64,000 nucleotides of DNA from an uncultured Alphaproteobacteria bacterium. GTDB lineage: Bacteria; Pseudomonadota; Alphaproteobacteria; MPNO01; UBA2964. Positions 18,125-27,642 of the stretch are shown here, one piece after another (the first letter of the stretch is position 1; every line of letters begins with the position of its first letter). A model generated the notes under the pieces. It was not told the DNA's origin and searched no databases. It worked only from the letters and a program-made list of their open reading frames with translations. The stretch covers positions 508,335 through 572,334 of the forward strand of contig OX638326.1 in NCBI GenBank assembly GCA_951812775.1, read 5' to 3'. A program made the translations under genes and the position numbers.

Positions 18125-19509
18125 GCCTGCAATAGCGCAGTCGCAAAACGTTTCAGGGGTGTGGCGTCATGCGACAAACCCAGCGCTCCTGAAAAATGAC
18201 CTTGTCGCCGAATGAATAAGTTTTCTTCGGGAATTTTCCATTGCTCCGCAAGAGCAACGCCGCCCTCAAATGGTGTCAGCCTGTCCGCCGACCCCAGCAG
18301 CATCACGATCTTTTCGGGTTTTACAGCCAGCGACTGCCCCGGTTGCAACAGCGGCAACCATCGTTCGAGATTTTCTTCTGTCCAACCATAATTTTTAATT
18401 TCGTTGGTCAGCCCAAGCTTTTCACCAATATTGCTTTCGAAAGCGACAGAGCGCATGTCACCCGTTGTTGTTATCAACAGTAAAGCATCGGGACGATCAC
18501 TTTCCGACCAGTCGCTTGCTGCTGTTGCTGCGATTTGGGCTGTCAACGCACCAAGACTGACGCCCCCTAACCCTACCGGCGCATCTGCGGTTGTGCGCGC
18601 CCACCTGATCCAAAGCGCTACTTCACTGACCCAGGCATGAAATCCCTCGATAAAGCCAAGCGGCCCCCGACGTAGAATATGTTCACCACCGAACAGCCCC
18701 TTCGGTGCCCGGCGTCCATGCCACGGGCCAGTAGGCAACACCACTCGAATACCTTGCCGGGTCAGGGCTTTTGCCGGATGCGCCAAGGCATCCCACATCA
18801 CGGGCTCGAGTCCGATACCGTGAAGAGTTCCTTTAACCTCACCATCCTCAGGCATAAATACATGTGCGCGGGCGATATCGTCGGTGCTTCCAACGGGTGC
18901 GCACATCTTGAGATGATACTCCTCGCCCCACTCACCCAATATGCTCGCCGATTGAACGATTTCTGAATTTTCGGGGTTCGTAAACATGCAACCCGCAAGA
19001 CGGCCCGCCTGTTTGGCCTCGACCTCTTCAGGTGTTGCGATTTCCCATTTTAACGGCGGCACATGCGGCCGAAGGGACAGGAAAAAGCGTCGCATCGCGA
19101 GTTGCCGCTGTTCGCTTTTAAAAAGGGCCGTATAGGAATCAATCAGGTCTCGTTGTGCCGGATCCTTGGTCGTAAAAAAAATTCGCTCCCATGCCTCGGA
19201 AATATCCCGAAATTCTGCATGCGCAATCGACACCTTTCGAATGGCAGAAGCAAACTGCGCTAGATTCAGGCTAGGCACATCCAATTCTTCACGAAATCTG
19301 TCTATCAAACCATCAGATATTGAGGCAGCTGCCCATGCTCGGGAAAGCGGACAGAACCAGCTCGCCACAAAGTTCAACGCAATGGTGTCAAACCAGGGCC
19401 GTAATATCAGATTACCGTGCGGCCCCGCCAAGAACCGGTAGTTATGGCCCGCAGGAAGGCGGCAACTCTCAGCGTTTGGCAATCGGTTTGACCCGTCGCT
19501 GTTTAACAC
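18121..19509 (-). CDS. Alpha/beta-hydrolase domain protein of unknown substrate
   Basis: This 462-residue protein has a long N-terminal region (about 200 residues) before an alpha/beta hydrolase core. In the core are RVVLPTGPWHGRR, the nucleophile elbow G-V-S-L-G-A, MLLGSADRLTPF with the acid, and the His in RRQGHFSGALG. The start is uncertain: the GTG at 19509 overlaps the end of prpC by 41 nt, and a TTG slightly downstream is also possible. As the last gene after prpDBC it may hydrolyse a CoA or other ester linked to propionate supply, but that rests only on position. Confidence 0.7.
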   Translation of the reverse strand: MLNSDGSNRLPNAESCRLPAGHNYRFLAGPHGNLILRPWFDTIALNFVASWFCPLSRAWAAASISDGLIDRFREELDVPSLNLAQFASAIRKVSIAHAEFRDISEAWERIFFTTKDPAQRDLIDSYTALFKSEQRQLAMRRFFLSLRPHVPPLKWEIATPEEVEAKQAGRLAGCMFTNPENSEIVQSASILGEWGEEYHLKMCAPVGSTDDIARAHVFMPEDGEVKGTLHGIGLEPVMWDALAHPAKALTRQGIRVVLPTGPWHGRRAPKGLFGGEHILRRGPLGFIEGFHAWVSEVALWIRWARTTADAPVGLGGVSLGALTAQIAATAASDWSESDRPDALLLITTTGDMRSVAFESNIGEKLGLTNEIKNYGWTEENLERWLPLLQPGQSLAVKPEKIVMLLGSADRLTPFEGGVALAEQWKIPEENLFIRRQGHFSGALGLSHDATPLKRFATALLQA

Positions 19510-20599
19510 CGTTATAGGCTGAGAGCGGTCTGATTAATCGGTTTGCCGCGTTTTGCTCCATGTAGTGCGCGGTCCAGCCGGTTATCCGGCTCATCACGAA
19601 GATTGGCGTATACATATCGATATCAAAACCCATCATATAATAGGCAGGCCCCGCCGGGTAATCAAGATTGGGGTGGATTTTCTTTTCCTTGACCATGATG
19701 TCCTCAAGAACATCCTCGATCTCAATCCATTTTCGATCATTCTTCCAGCGGGCGAGGTCTTCGAGACAGGCGCGCATCGTCGGGACCCGACTATCACCCC
19801 ATTTGTATACGCGATGGCCAAAACCCATAACGACCCGCTTACTGGCAAAGGCATCGCGCAACCAGGCCTCAGCTTTGTCGGCACTCCCTATTTCAAGCAA
19901 CATATGCATAACGGCCTCATTGGCACCGCCGTGTAAGGGCCCCTTTAAGGCGCCAATACCCGCTGTCACTGCGCTGTAAATATCGGACATTGTCGATGTG
20001 ACAACCCGGGTCGCAAAAGTTGAGGCGTTAAAGCTGTGTTCCGCATACAGGATCAGCGAGATATCAAACGCCTTGACGACTTGCTTTGGCGGCACTTCAC
20101 CGAAGCACATGTTAAGAAAATTCTCTGAAAAGGACAGGTTGTCGCGCGGGGGAATACGGTGTTTGCCCTGACGATAACGATAATCAGCGGCAATCATTGT
20201 TGGAATTTTGGCCAACAGATTCATCGACCGTTCCATATCAGCTTCGGCGGGCTCACCGCCCCAGGCTACTTCTGTGGTACCCAAATAACTCACAGAGGTG
20301 CGGATCGTATCCATCGGATGGGCGCGCTTGGGAAACTTCTGAATCACCGCAAGATGGTCACGGGAAATTCTGCGACGGCTACGCTCATCTTTTCGAAAGC
20401 CCCGGAGTTGAGACCGGGTGGGCAACTGCCCGTGCCACAGCAGATAGGCGACCTCCTCGAAACAACAATGCTTGCATAAATCCTGTACGGCATAGCCGCG
20501 ATAAGTCAGCGAGTTGGTTTCCGGCATGACCTTGGAAATTGCAGTCTCATCAACCAGAACCCCATCAAGGCCTTTATAAATCTTTGGTTCCCTTGCCAT
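19469..20599 (-). CDS. prpC: 2-Methylcitrate synthase / citrate synthase
   Basis: The product has 376 residues, the length of the short citrate-synthase type used for methylcitrate. Catalytic-site sequences are the first His in ILYAEHSFNASTF, the second in GPLHGGANEAV, GFGHRVYK, and the C-terminal Asp region in FDIDMYTPIF. It condenses propionyl-CoA with oxaloacetate to 2-methylcitrate. The gene lies 5 nt after prpB in the order prpD-prpB-prpC, which is strong context for the methylcitrate assignment over TCA citrate synthase. Confidence 0.9.
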   Translation of the reverse strand: MAREPKIYKGLDGVLVDETAISKVMPETNSLTYRGYAVQDLCKHCCFEEVAYLLWHGQLPTRSQLRGFRKDERSRRRISRDHLAVIQKFPKRAHPMDTIRTSVSYLGTTEVAWGGEPAEADMERSMNLLAKIPTMIAADYRYRQGKHRIPPRDNLSFSENFLNMCFGEVPPKQVVKAFDISLILYAEHSFNASTFATRVVTSTMSDIYSAVTAGIGALKGPLHGGANEAVMHMLLEIGSADKAEAWLRDAFASKRVVMGFGHRVYKWGDSRVPTMRACLEDLARWKNDRKWIEIEDVLEDIMVKEKKIHPNLDYPAGPAYYMMGFDIDMYTPIFVMSRITGWTAHYMEQNAANRLIRPLSAYNGVKQRRVKPIAKR

Positions 20600-20604
20600 T
20601 GCGC

Positions 20605-21510
20605 TTACCCCTCTTCGCGAACTCTAAAGTTAAAAACGGACTGATCGTAATTATTGTAGTCCTGATAACGGATCAGATCGTAAAGTTCCTTGCGGCTATG
20701 CATTTTATCAATCAGCCCATTTTGTGTGCCGGTTTCTGCAATCTCCGCCAACCCATCGCGTACTGCCCCCATCGCGAGCCGCACTGTCGTCATCGGATAG
20801 ATCACCAGATTGTAGCCAAGGTTCTCGAGCTGCGGCGCTGACAATAAAGGAGATTTACCGAACTCCGTCATATTGGCCATCATCGGCACATCAATGGCTT
20901 TACGGAAGATTTCAAATTCCTTCTCGCCTTCCATGGCTTCCGGAAAGATCGCACCTGCACCAGCATCAACGTAAGCCTTTGCGCGATCTATTGCAGCGTC
21001 CATGCCCTCAGAAGCACGCGCGTCGGTCCGTGCAAACAGCATAAAGTTGGGATCAATTTTCGCCTCGGCGGCGGCCATAATCTTGCGCGCCATTTCATCG
21101 CGGCTTACCAAAGATTTGTTATCGAGATGACCACAGCGCTTGGGGTTTTCCTGATCTTCAAGATGACACCCGGCAATCCCCAGTTCTTCCAGCTCAATTA
21201 CCGTGCGCGCCGCACTCATCGGCTCGCCGAAGCCCGTATCAATGTCAATAATGGCTGGCAATGACGTAACCCGAGCAATCTGCCGCCCGCGTTGTGTGAC
21301 CTCCGACAAGGTCGTGAGCCCAATATCAGGCAATCCGAGATCAGAGGACAATGCAGCCCCGGATATATAAATCCCATCAAAGCCCTGACGTTCGATCTCC
21401 ATCGAGACGAGCGGCGCATGGGCACCGGGAAATTTGAGAATTTTTCCCGACTCCAGACCGGCCCGAAAGTCTGCGCGTTTCTCGGTCGCTGATTTTGTGG
21501 CAAATAACAT
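20605..21510 (-). CDS. prpB: 2-Methylisocitrate lyase
   Basis: The product has 301 residues of the isocitrate-lyase/PEP-mutase superfamily. The catalytic signature K-R-C-G-H (KKCGH in most) sits at LEDQENPKRCGHLDNK near residue 125; the metal site follows from DIDTGFGEP. It splits 2-methylisocitrate into pyruvate and succinate. Its ATG overlaps the prpD stop by one base (TAATG), so translation is coupled. Confidence 0.93.
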   Translation of the reverse strand: MLFATKSATEKRADFRAGLESGKILKFPGAHAPLVSMEIERQGFDGIYISGAALSSDLGLPDIGLTTLSEVTQRGRQIARVTSLPAIIDIDTGFGEPMSAARTVIELEELGIAGCHLEDQENPKRCGHLDNKSLVSRDEMARKIMAAAEAKIDPNFMLFARTDARASEGMDAAIDRAKAYVDAGAGAIFPEAMEGEKEFEIFRKAIDVPMMANMTEFGKSPLLSAPQLENLGYNLVIYPMTTVRLAMGAVRDGLAEIAETGTQNGLIDKMHSRKELYDLIRYQDYNNYDQSVFNFRVREEG

Positions 21511-23018
21511 TAGAAAATTCCTTTTTGGTCACGGGCTGCATTCTCCAACGCTACCGCGTCGAGAACCACATTGAGTTGCCCTATCTCTTCTGCAGTCAGT
21601 GCCGGCAAGTTTTGTACTAGATCGAGAAACCGGTCCTGTTCTCCGACAGAGACCAAACCTTCGGTTAAGGTCCGAAACTTATGAATATAGTTTTCCCGAG
21701 CAAAGGGCCGGGCACCGTTCGTGTGAGCGTTGGCGACCGCCAGCTCATCAGAAATTACAGTTCCATTCTTCAGCGTTATTTCAACCCGCCCGCCAAAGCC
21801 CAGCTTGTTGGGATCAGTTTCATGATAGCGCGCTGTCCATTCAGCATCTTCCGCGGTCTCGATCTTGTGCCACAACCGCACTGTGTCTTCACGCCCCGCC
21901 CGCTCCGGTAAATAGGAGTTGATGTGGTGCCACTCGCCGTCTTGCAGAGCGACCGCAAAGATATACATGATCGAGTGATCAAGTGTTTCGCGGCTCGCGG
22001 TCGGGTCCATTTTCTGAGGGTCACCTGCGCCAGTTCCAATTACATAATGCGTATGATGGCTGGTATGGATAACAATTCGTTCGATCACCTCAAAATCATC
22101 GATCTTGTCTTTCATGCGAAACGCAAGATCGATCAATGCCTGGCTTTGATACTCAGCGGAATGCTCCTTGGTAAAAGAGTCCAGTATCGCCCGTTTGGGT
22201 TCCCCAACTTCCGGCAAGGGTACCGAATAACGCGCTTCGGGTCCTGAAAGCATCCAGGCAATTACACTGTCTTCCCCTTCATAGATTGGCGATGGGGCTC
22301 CTTCACCCCGCATGCAGCGATCAACGGCTTCAATGGCCAGCTTGCCTGCATGCGACGGCGCCAAGGCCTTCCAGCTTGATATTTCGCCTTTGCGCGATTG
22401 CCGGGTTGCAGTTGTAACGTGCAGTGCCTGCTGGATCGACTGGTAAATCGTCTCTGTAGGCAGGCCGAGCATTGTGCCGATACCTGCAGCGGCTGAAGGT
22501 CCAAGATGCGCAACATGGTCAATCTTGTGTTCATGGAGACAAATTGACCGCACAAGATCGATCTGAATTTCGTAGCCTGTCGCCAGGCCATTGAGCAGAT
22601 CCTGTCCACCTATGCTCAACTGTTGCGCCACTGCCAACAAAGGCGGAATATTATCACCGGGATGGGCGTAATCTGCCGCCAAAAACGTATCGTGATAATC
22701 GAGTTCACGAACCGCTGCACCATTGGCCCACGCCGCCCATTCAGCGTCAAATCTCTGGTCATTTGGTACACCGAACACCGTCGCCCCACCATCACGCGGA
22801 TGCGCAAGGGCTTGTGCTCGTGCAGCAGCAGGCGGTCGTCGATTAATTGCCGCAATCGCTACCGAGGCATTATCGATGATCCGATTGATCACCATATCGG
22901 CGACATCTTCATCGACCGGTACAGGGTCGCTTGCCAATACCGCCAGTTTCCACGCCAGCTCATCTTCGCGTTTTAGATTTTCTTTTGAAGAATAAGTTCT
23001 AACCGTATGATTTTTCAT
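21510..23018 (-). CDS. prpD: 2-Methylcitrate dehydratase, MmgE/PrpD family
   Basis: The product has 502 residues from the ATG at 23018 ([15 protein letters not shown]); an upstream in-frame start at 23060 adds a Lys-rich stretch not typical of the family. MmgE/PrpD signatures include [25 protein letters not shown] and [21 protein letters not shown]. It dehydrates 2-methylcitrate to 2-methylaconitate in the cytosol. It is the first gene of the prpDBC unit, with its promoter in the 146-bp gap opposite the NIPSNAP gene. No prpR-like regulator is in the window. Confidence 0.92.
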   Translation of the reverse strand: MKNHTVRTYSSKENLKREDELAWKLAVLASDPVPVDEDVADMVINRIIDNASVAIAAINRRPPAAARAQALAHPRDGGATVFGVPNDQRFDAEWAAWANGAAVRELDYHDTFLAADYAHPGDNIPPLLAVAQQLSIGGQDLLNGLATGYEIQIDLVRSICLHEHKIDHVAHLGPSAAAGIGTMLGLPTETIYQSIQQALHVTTATRQSRKGEISSWKALAPSHAGKLAIEAVDRCMRGEGAPSPIYEGEDSVIAWMLSGPEARYSVPLPEVGEPKRAILDSFTKEHSAEYQSQALIDLAFRMKDKIDDFEVIERIVIHTSHHTHYVIGTGAGDPQKMDPTASRETLDHSIMYIFAVALQDGEWHHINSYLPERAGREDTVRLWHKIETAEDAEWTARYHETDPNKLGFGGRVEITLKNGTVISDELAVANAHTNGARPFARENYIHKFRTLTEGLVSVGEQDRFLDLVQNLPALTAEEIGQLNVVLDAVALENAARDQKGIF

Positions 23019-23164
23019 AATTTTAGCTATTTGGACCTTTTTCGTATTTATCCGGATCATACCTGAAAGAGGTCATGGATCAACGATAGCCATTTACCGC
23101 TGTTGCCCGAACCATTCCCCTGTGATGTGATGTTGATAATTCAGGAAAAAGGAAGCTCGATTAG

Positions 23165-23485
23165 ATGATCGTCGAAGAACGCATTTACACGCTGCACCCC
23201 GGAAAAGTGCCGGTCTATATGGAGAATTATCAGGCCGAAGGCCTAGCCATCCAGGAACCGATCCTTGGTAACCTCGTCGGCTGGTATTACACGGATTTTG
23301 GTCCCCAGAACCAGATTATCCATATGTGGGGCTATGACTCCTACGCGGAACGGGACAGGCGCCGGGCAGAACTGGGCAAGAGCCCGGAGTGGCAGGCCTT
23401 CCTGCCAAAAATTCTGCCGCTAATTTTACGACAGGAGAATAAGACCCTCCTACCTGCCCCGTGGTCGCCAACGGCCAAGAACTGA
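23165..23485 (+). CDS. NIPSNAP-family protein
   Basis: The product has 106 residues. MIVEERIYTLHPGKVPVYME, then LGNLVGWYYTDFGPQNQIIHMWGYDS, is the NIPSNAP fold and closely resembles the protein at 16739. It starts a plus-strand run with the cupin (2 nt gap), ThDP, TauD and SDR genes, which ties this small protein to 2-oxoacid metabolism. The molecular role of bacterial NIPSNAP proteins is unsettled. Confidence 0.85.
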   Translation: MIVEERIYTLHPGKVPVYMENYQAEGLAIQEPILGNLVGWYYTDFGPQNQIIHMWGYDSYAERDRRRAELGKSPEWQAFLPKILPLILRQENKTLLPAPWSPTAKN

Positions 23486-23486
23486 C

Positions 23487-24158
23487 ATGGCAGAGTATTT
23501 ATTGCGTCTATTTGACGACCGGCTTGGCGCTAAAACGGCGCTTGCCCAACCCTGCCCGGCATTGAATCGCGTTCTGTATGTTGCCGACGGTATGGCAACA
23601 ATTAAGAACGATGCAGCAGCAGCGACAACATTTTCTGGAAACTCAGCGTGGTGTAGCACGCGCGAAACAATGATTTCTGCGGGATCGGAAGGCGCGCATA
23701 TCTTGCGTTACGAGCTGACCGAAAGTGCTGCAGAAGGACAAGGTCTTCTCTCCGGCGATGATGTTTCCAGCCAGCTGCTCTGTCAGGCTGAAGTCGAGCT
23801 AAACCCCGGAGATGATTATCTCATCCGTTGCGACAGGGTTGATATACCCCCCAGTGGCATTGCCTACACTCATACACATCAGGGACCGGGCATTCGGTGC
23901 CTGCTCAAGGGTGGATTTACGGTAGAAACACAGGGCCATAAAACCCAAATAGATGCCGGCGAAGCGTGGTTTGAAGCGGGACCCGACCCTGTTCTAGCCT
24001 ATGCCCCAAATGATCGCCCGGGAAACTTCTCACGGGTTATGATCCTGCCGCGAAACCTCTTGGGCAAAAGTTCAATTTCCTATGTAAACGCCGAGGATGC
24101 AGCCAAGCCTAAACTCCAGCGTTACACAGTCTTTATCGATGAGTTCATAACAATATGA
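23487..24158 (+). CDS. Cupin-domain protein
   Basis: This 223-residue protein has a cupin core. The first metal-binding stretch is PPSGIAYTHTHQGPGIRCLL (three His/Gln/Glu-type positions), followed by GGFTVETQGHKTQIDAGEAWFEAGPDPV. It overlaps the ThDP gene by 4 nt (ATGA), so translation is coupled. Such single-domain cupins can be dioxygenases, isomerases or binding proteins; nothing here decides which. The N-terminal 60 residues are outside the cupin core and not recognised. Confidence 0.72.
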   Translation: MAEYLLRLFDDRLGAKTALAQPCPALNRVLYVADGMATIKNDAAAATTFSGNSAWCSTRETMISAGSEGAHILRYELTESAAEGQGLLSGDDVSSQLLCQAEVELNPGDDYLIRCDRVDIPPSGIAYTHTHQGPGIRCLLKGGFTVETQGHKTQIDAGEAWFEAGPDPVLAYAPNDRPGNFSRVMILPRNLLGKSSISYVNAEDAAKPKLQRYTVFIDEFITI

Positions 24159-25843
24159 CCGACAATCCAAATCTTCGCACTGGCGGACAAATTCTCGTGG
24201 ATCAGCTGCGCATTCATGGCGCTGATACGATCTTCTGTGTTCCGGGTGAAAGTTACCTTGCCACGCTGGACGCGCTGTATGACGTCCAAAACGATATAAA
24301 GCTGGTGGTGTGCCGTCAGGAAGGTGGCGCTGCCTATATGGCAGAGGCATATGGCAAACTCACCGGGAAGCCCGGTATTTGCTTCGTTACACGCGGCCCC
24401 GGCGCTACAAATGCCAGCCTTGGCATTCATACGGCGCATCAGGATTCGTCGCCCGTTATCTTGCTCGTCGGACAAGTTGGGCGGGCGATGATGGATCGCG
24501 AAGCTTTCCAGGAGGTCAATTTCCGCGAAATGTACGCGCCATTGTCGAAATGGGTGACGCAGATCGATGACCCCAATCGTATTCCAGAGGTGATGAGCCG
24601 AGCCTTCCATGTAGCAACCTCGGGCAGGCCAGGGCCTGTGGTTATTGCGCTGCCGGAGGACATGCAAAAAGAGAAAGCCTCGGTCAATGATGCCAAGCGT
24701 TACGCACCGATCAACCCCGCACCATCGGCGGAGTCGATGGCACAGCTCAAGGAAATGCTCGGTAACGCCCAGAGACCTTTTGTCATTCTTGGCGGCAGCG
24801 GTTGGACCCAAGAATCCTGCAAGGACTTCACTCAGTTTGCAGAGAACTTTGATTTACCGGTCGGCGCCGCTTTTCGACGGCAGGATCTGATCGACAATCG
24901 ACACCCCAATTATGCTGGCGATGTCGGTCTGGGCATCAACCCACTGCTCGCAAAACGCCTCCAGGAAACTGACCTGTTGCTGGTGGTCGGGGCGCAGATG
25001 ACCGAGATCATCACTGACGGCTATGAAAGATTCTCAATCCCCTGCCCCAGTCAGACTCTGGTCCACATCGCGGCGGGGCTGGATGAGCTCGCCCGTGTTT
25101 ATGAACCTGAGATGGCAATCCATTCCGGCATGGCGAATTTCGCTGCAGCTGCTAAAACATTGGAAGCACCGGACAACGTCCCCTGGTCAGACTGGACGAA
25201 ATCCGCCCGCGCCGACCAGGATGGCAATATCACCATTCCCGATATGAAGGGCGACGTCGATCTCGGTGCCATTATTCAATGGCTGGGAGAAAGACTACCG
25301 GAGGACGCTATTGTGGCGAACGGTGCCGGCAATTTCTCAAACTGGGTGCACCGGTTCTACCCCTATCGCAGCTACCCAACAGAGTTGGCGCCACAAAGCG
25401 GTTCGATGGGATATGGCGTGCCCTCCGCTGTTGCCGCGAAAACTGTCCACCCGGATCGAATTGTCGTTTCGTTTAACGGTGATGGTGATTTTCTGATGTG
25501 TGGACAGGAAATCGCCACAGCGCGACAATATAATCTCGGCATCGTCTTCGTCGTGGTGAACAACGGAACATACGGAACAATCCGAATGCATCAGGAGAAG
25601 TTCTATCCCGGTCGTATTAGTGGGACTGACCTGGTGAACCCAGACTTTGCCGCTCTCGGCAAAGCCTATGGACTGACGGGCGAAGTTGTAGAAAGCACAG
25701 AAGAATTTGCACCTGCCTTTGAAAGGGCGTTAGAGTCGGACGGCCCGGCAATGATTGAGGTTCGGGTCGAACAGGACCAGATTTCGCCCCGCGCGACCCT
25801 CTCAGGCCTGCGCGAAGCCGGACTGGCCGCGCAAGGGTCTTAA
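24155..25843 (+). CDS. ThDP-dependent acetolactate-synthase-like enzyme
   Basis: This 562-residue protein has the three ThDP domains. In the PYR domain the activating Glu is in LVVCRQEGGAAYMAEAYGKL (near residue 55) and FVTRGPGATNASLGIHTAHQD follows. The middle domain contains PFVILGGSGW. The PP domain has SMGYGVPSAVAAK and FNGDGDFLMC with VVVNNGTYGTI. It resembles the acetolactate synthase/glyoxylate carboligase group but has no neighbouring regulatory subunit gene. It probably acts on a 2-oxoacid from the local catabolic pathway. Confidence 0.87.
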   Translation: MTDNPNLRTGGQILVDQLRIHGADTIFCVPGESYLATLDALYDVQNDIKLVVCRQEGGAAYMAEAYGKLTGKPGICFVTRGPGATNASLGIHTAHQDSSPVILLVGQVGRAMMDREAFQEVNFREMYAPLSKWVTQIDDPNRIPEVMSRAFHVATSGRPGPVVIALPEDMQKEKASVNDAKRYAPINPAPSAESMAQLKEMLGNAQRPFVILGGSGWTQESCKDFTQFAENFDLPVGAAFRRQDLIDNRHPNYAGDVGLGINPLLAKRLQETDLLLVVGAQMTEIITDGYERFSIPCPSQTLVHIAAGLDELARVYEPEMAIHSGMANFAAAAKTLEAPDNVPWSDWTKSARADQDGNITIPDMKGDVDLGAIIQWLGERLPEDAIVANGAGNFSNWVHRFYPYRSYPTELAPQSGSMGYGVPSAVAAKTVHPDRIVVSFNGDGDFLMCGQEIATARQYNLGIVFVVVNNGTYGTIRMHQEKFYPGRISGTDLVNPDFAALGKAYGLTGEVVESTEEFAPAFERALESDGPAMIEVRVEQDQISPRATLSGLREAGLAAQGS

Positions 25844-25854
25844 AGGAGGTAGCT

Positions 25855-26823
25855 ATGGATGACGCAGCTGTTGGGTTGGAAAATTTGAGTTCTCTCCTCT
25901 CCGTCAAAAAAGTTGGCGTCTTCCTCGGTGTAGAAATCACTGGCATCGATTTAACAACGCCGCTTGATGACGCGACACGTGATGAAATTCTTCGCCTGCA
26001 TGCGGAACACGGTGTCCTAGTTTTTCCAAACCAGATCATGGATGGTGAAGACCTCAAGAATTTTGGTCGAACTTTTGGTGAACTGACCATCCACCCGTTT
26101 TCGAGTAGTACCGAGGACAATCCTGAGCTGATTATCTACGATCAAAAGGAAGGAAACCCACCACCGCCAACCGACATTTGGCATACCGACGAAACCTTCC
26201 GCCCGGTCCCGCCAATGGGTACGGCCCTTTGTTCAAAAATTCTCCCTGACGTCGGTGGCGATACAGCATTTTGCAATATGGCCGCGGTCTATGAAGGCCT
26301 GTCAGACAAAATGCAGCAATTTCTGTCGGGTCTGGAAGCCGTGCACGATTTCAAGCCCTTTAAAACGCTTTTTCCGGACACCGGGGAAGGTCGAGAACGA
26401 CTTCGAAAATTTGAAGACATGTATCCGAAGGCGACGCATCCAATTGTGAGCAAACACCCCGTTACCGGACGAAAGGTTTTATTCGTAAACCCTCAATTCA
26501 CCATGTATATCAAGCACATGGATGAAGATGAGAGCCGTACCATTCTCGATCTTTTATTCAGAAAGACGTACATCCACGAATACCAATACCGGCATAGATG
26601 GGAATCCAACATGTTGGTGTTTTGGGACAACCGGCTGGTCCAGCATTCAGCACTGCATGATTACTATCCGAAACGTCGGCTGATGGAACGTATCACCATC
26701 AAGGGTACAGCACCGATGCCTGCGAGCGACGCCGTAGACCCGTCAGCCGTACAAAGGTTTTTATCGCCTCCTGTGATGGCCTTCAGCTCGAAATCGCGGC
26801 AAAAACGGCAGCACGAGAAATAA
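25855..26823 (+). CDS. TauD/TfdA-family 2-oxoglutarate-dependent dioxygenase
   Basis: The product has 322 residues. The non-heme iron facial triad is visible: H-T-D in PTDIWHTDETFRPVPP and the distal His in FWDNRLVQHSALHDYYP, with the 2-oxoglutarate-binding Arg in the following PKRRLMERITI. The N-terminus GVFLGVEITGIDLTTPLDD is the family opening. Members hydroxylate sulfonates, aryloxyacids or other carboxylates, releasing the functional group. It follows the ThDP gene by 11 nt with an aaaggagg site. Confidence 0.9.
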   Translation: MDDAAVGLENLSSLLSVKKVGVFLGVEITGIDLTTPLDDATRDEILRLHAEHGVLVFPNQIMDGEDLKNFGRTFGELTIHPFSSSTEDNPELIIYDQKEGNPPPPTDIWHTDETFRPVPPMGTALCSKILPDVGGDTAFCNMAAVYEGLSDKMQQFLSGLEAVHDFKPFKTLFPDTGEGRERLRKFEDMYPKATHPIVSKHPVTGRKVLFVNPQFTMYIKHMDEDESRTILDLLFRKTYIHEYQYRHRWESNMLVFWDNRLVQHSALHDYYPKRRLMERITIKGTAPMPASDAVDPSAVQRFLSPPVMAFSSKSRQKRQHEK

Positions 26824-26853
26824 CGCTTTTAAAATTAGTATGAGGAAATCCAG

Positions 26854-27642
26854 ATGGATTTAGGTCTGACAGACAAACGCGCCTTGGTACTTGGTGCTTC
26901 ACGCGGGCTTGGGCAGGGAATAGCCGAGCAACTTGTTAGCGAAGGCGCTGATGTCGCGCTCTGTGGCCGGGACGGCGAAGCCATGGCAGCACAGGCCACC
27001 GATCTCGCCAATCGAAGCGGGCGTACAGCGCGCGGCTATCAGGTTGATCTCGCTGATGCCGTGGCCGTTGCCGCCCTTATCAATGACGTGACCAATGATT
27101 TTGGTGGTGTCGACATCGTAATCAATAATGGCGGCGGCCCACCGCCCGGTCCGGTGGCCGATGTAGATTTGGACATCGTCGAAAAACAGTTTCGGCCCGT
27201 TGTTCTCAGCCAGCTTGAAATTGCCAACGCCTTTTTACCGGGTATGCGGAAACGAGGCTGGGGTCGTATTCTCATAATCTCAAGCTCCGGAGCGGTTCAA
27301 CCTATTCCGGGATTGGGTATTTCCAACACGCTGAGAAGCTCTCTGATCGGATGGGCAAAGACCCTGGCCACTGAGGTAGCCAAAGATGGTGTAACGGTAA
27401 ATGCGATTATGCCGGGCCGCATTCATACGGATCGAGTCGACTCGATCGACGCCAATGCCTCAAAGAACCAAGGCGTTCCCGTTGAAGAGATTGTAAAAGC
27501 CTCACATGCGACGATCCCCGCCGGTCGCTACGGCACTGTGGACGAGTTTTCCAAAGTGGCAACTTTCCTGGTCAGTGATTGTGCGGGTTATGTCACCGGT
27601 GGATCAGTACGTGTCGATGGCGGGTATATTCGCAGTATTTAG
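26854..27642 (+). CDS. SDR-family oxidoreductase (3-oxoacyl-ACP-reductase-like)
   Basis: This 262-residue protein has LVLGASRGLGQGIAEQL near residue 12 (TGxxxGxG variant with Ala/Ser), NNGGGPPPGP in place of NNAG, and IISSSGAVQPIPG with the catalytic Ser. In the usual YxxxK position the segment reads LGISNTLRSSLIGWAKTLA, so the canonical Tyr-x3-Lys is absent. The NNGGGPP insertion and lost Tyr define a known divergent SDR subgroup. It is the last gene of the plus-strand run and converges with the hydantoinase gene (4-nt overlap). Confidence 0.82.
   Translation: MDLGLTDKRALVLGASRGLGQGIAEQLVSEGADVALCGRDGEAMAAQATDLANRSGRTARGYQVDLADAVAVAALINDVTNDFGGVDIVINNGGGPPPGPVADVDLDIVEKQFRPVVLSQLEIANAFLPGMRKRGWGRILIISSSGAVQPIPGLGISNTLRSSLIGWAKTLATEVAKDGVTVNAIMPGRIHTDRVDSIDANASKNQGVPVEEIVKASHATIPAGRYGTVDEFSKVATFLVSDCAGYVTGGSVRVDGGYIRSI

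Noticed and set aside
19469..20599. Ordinary TCA-cycle citrate synthase
   Set aside because: The short length and placement directly after prpD and prpB favour 2-methylcitrate synthase, although citrate-synthase activity cannot be excluded.
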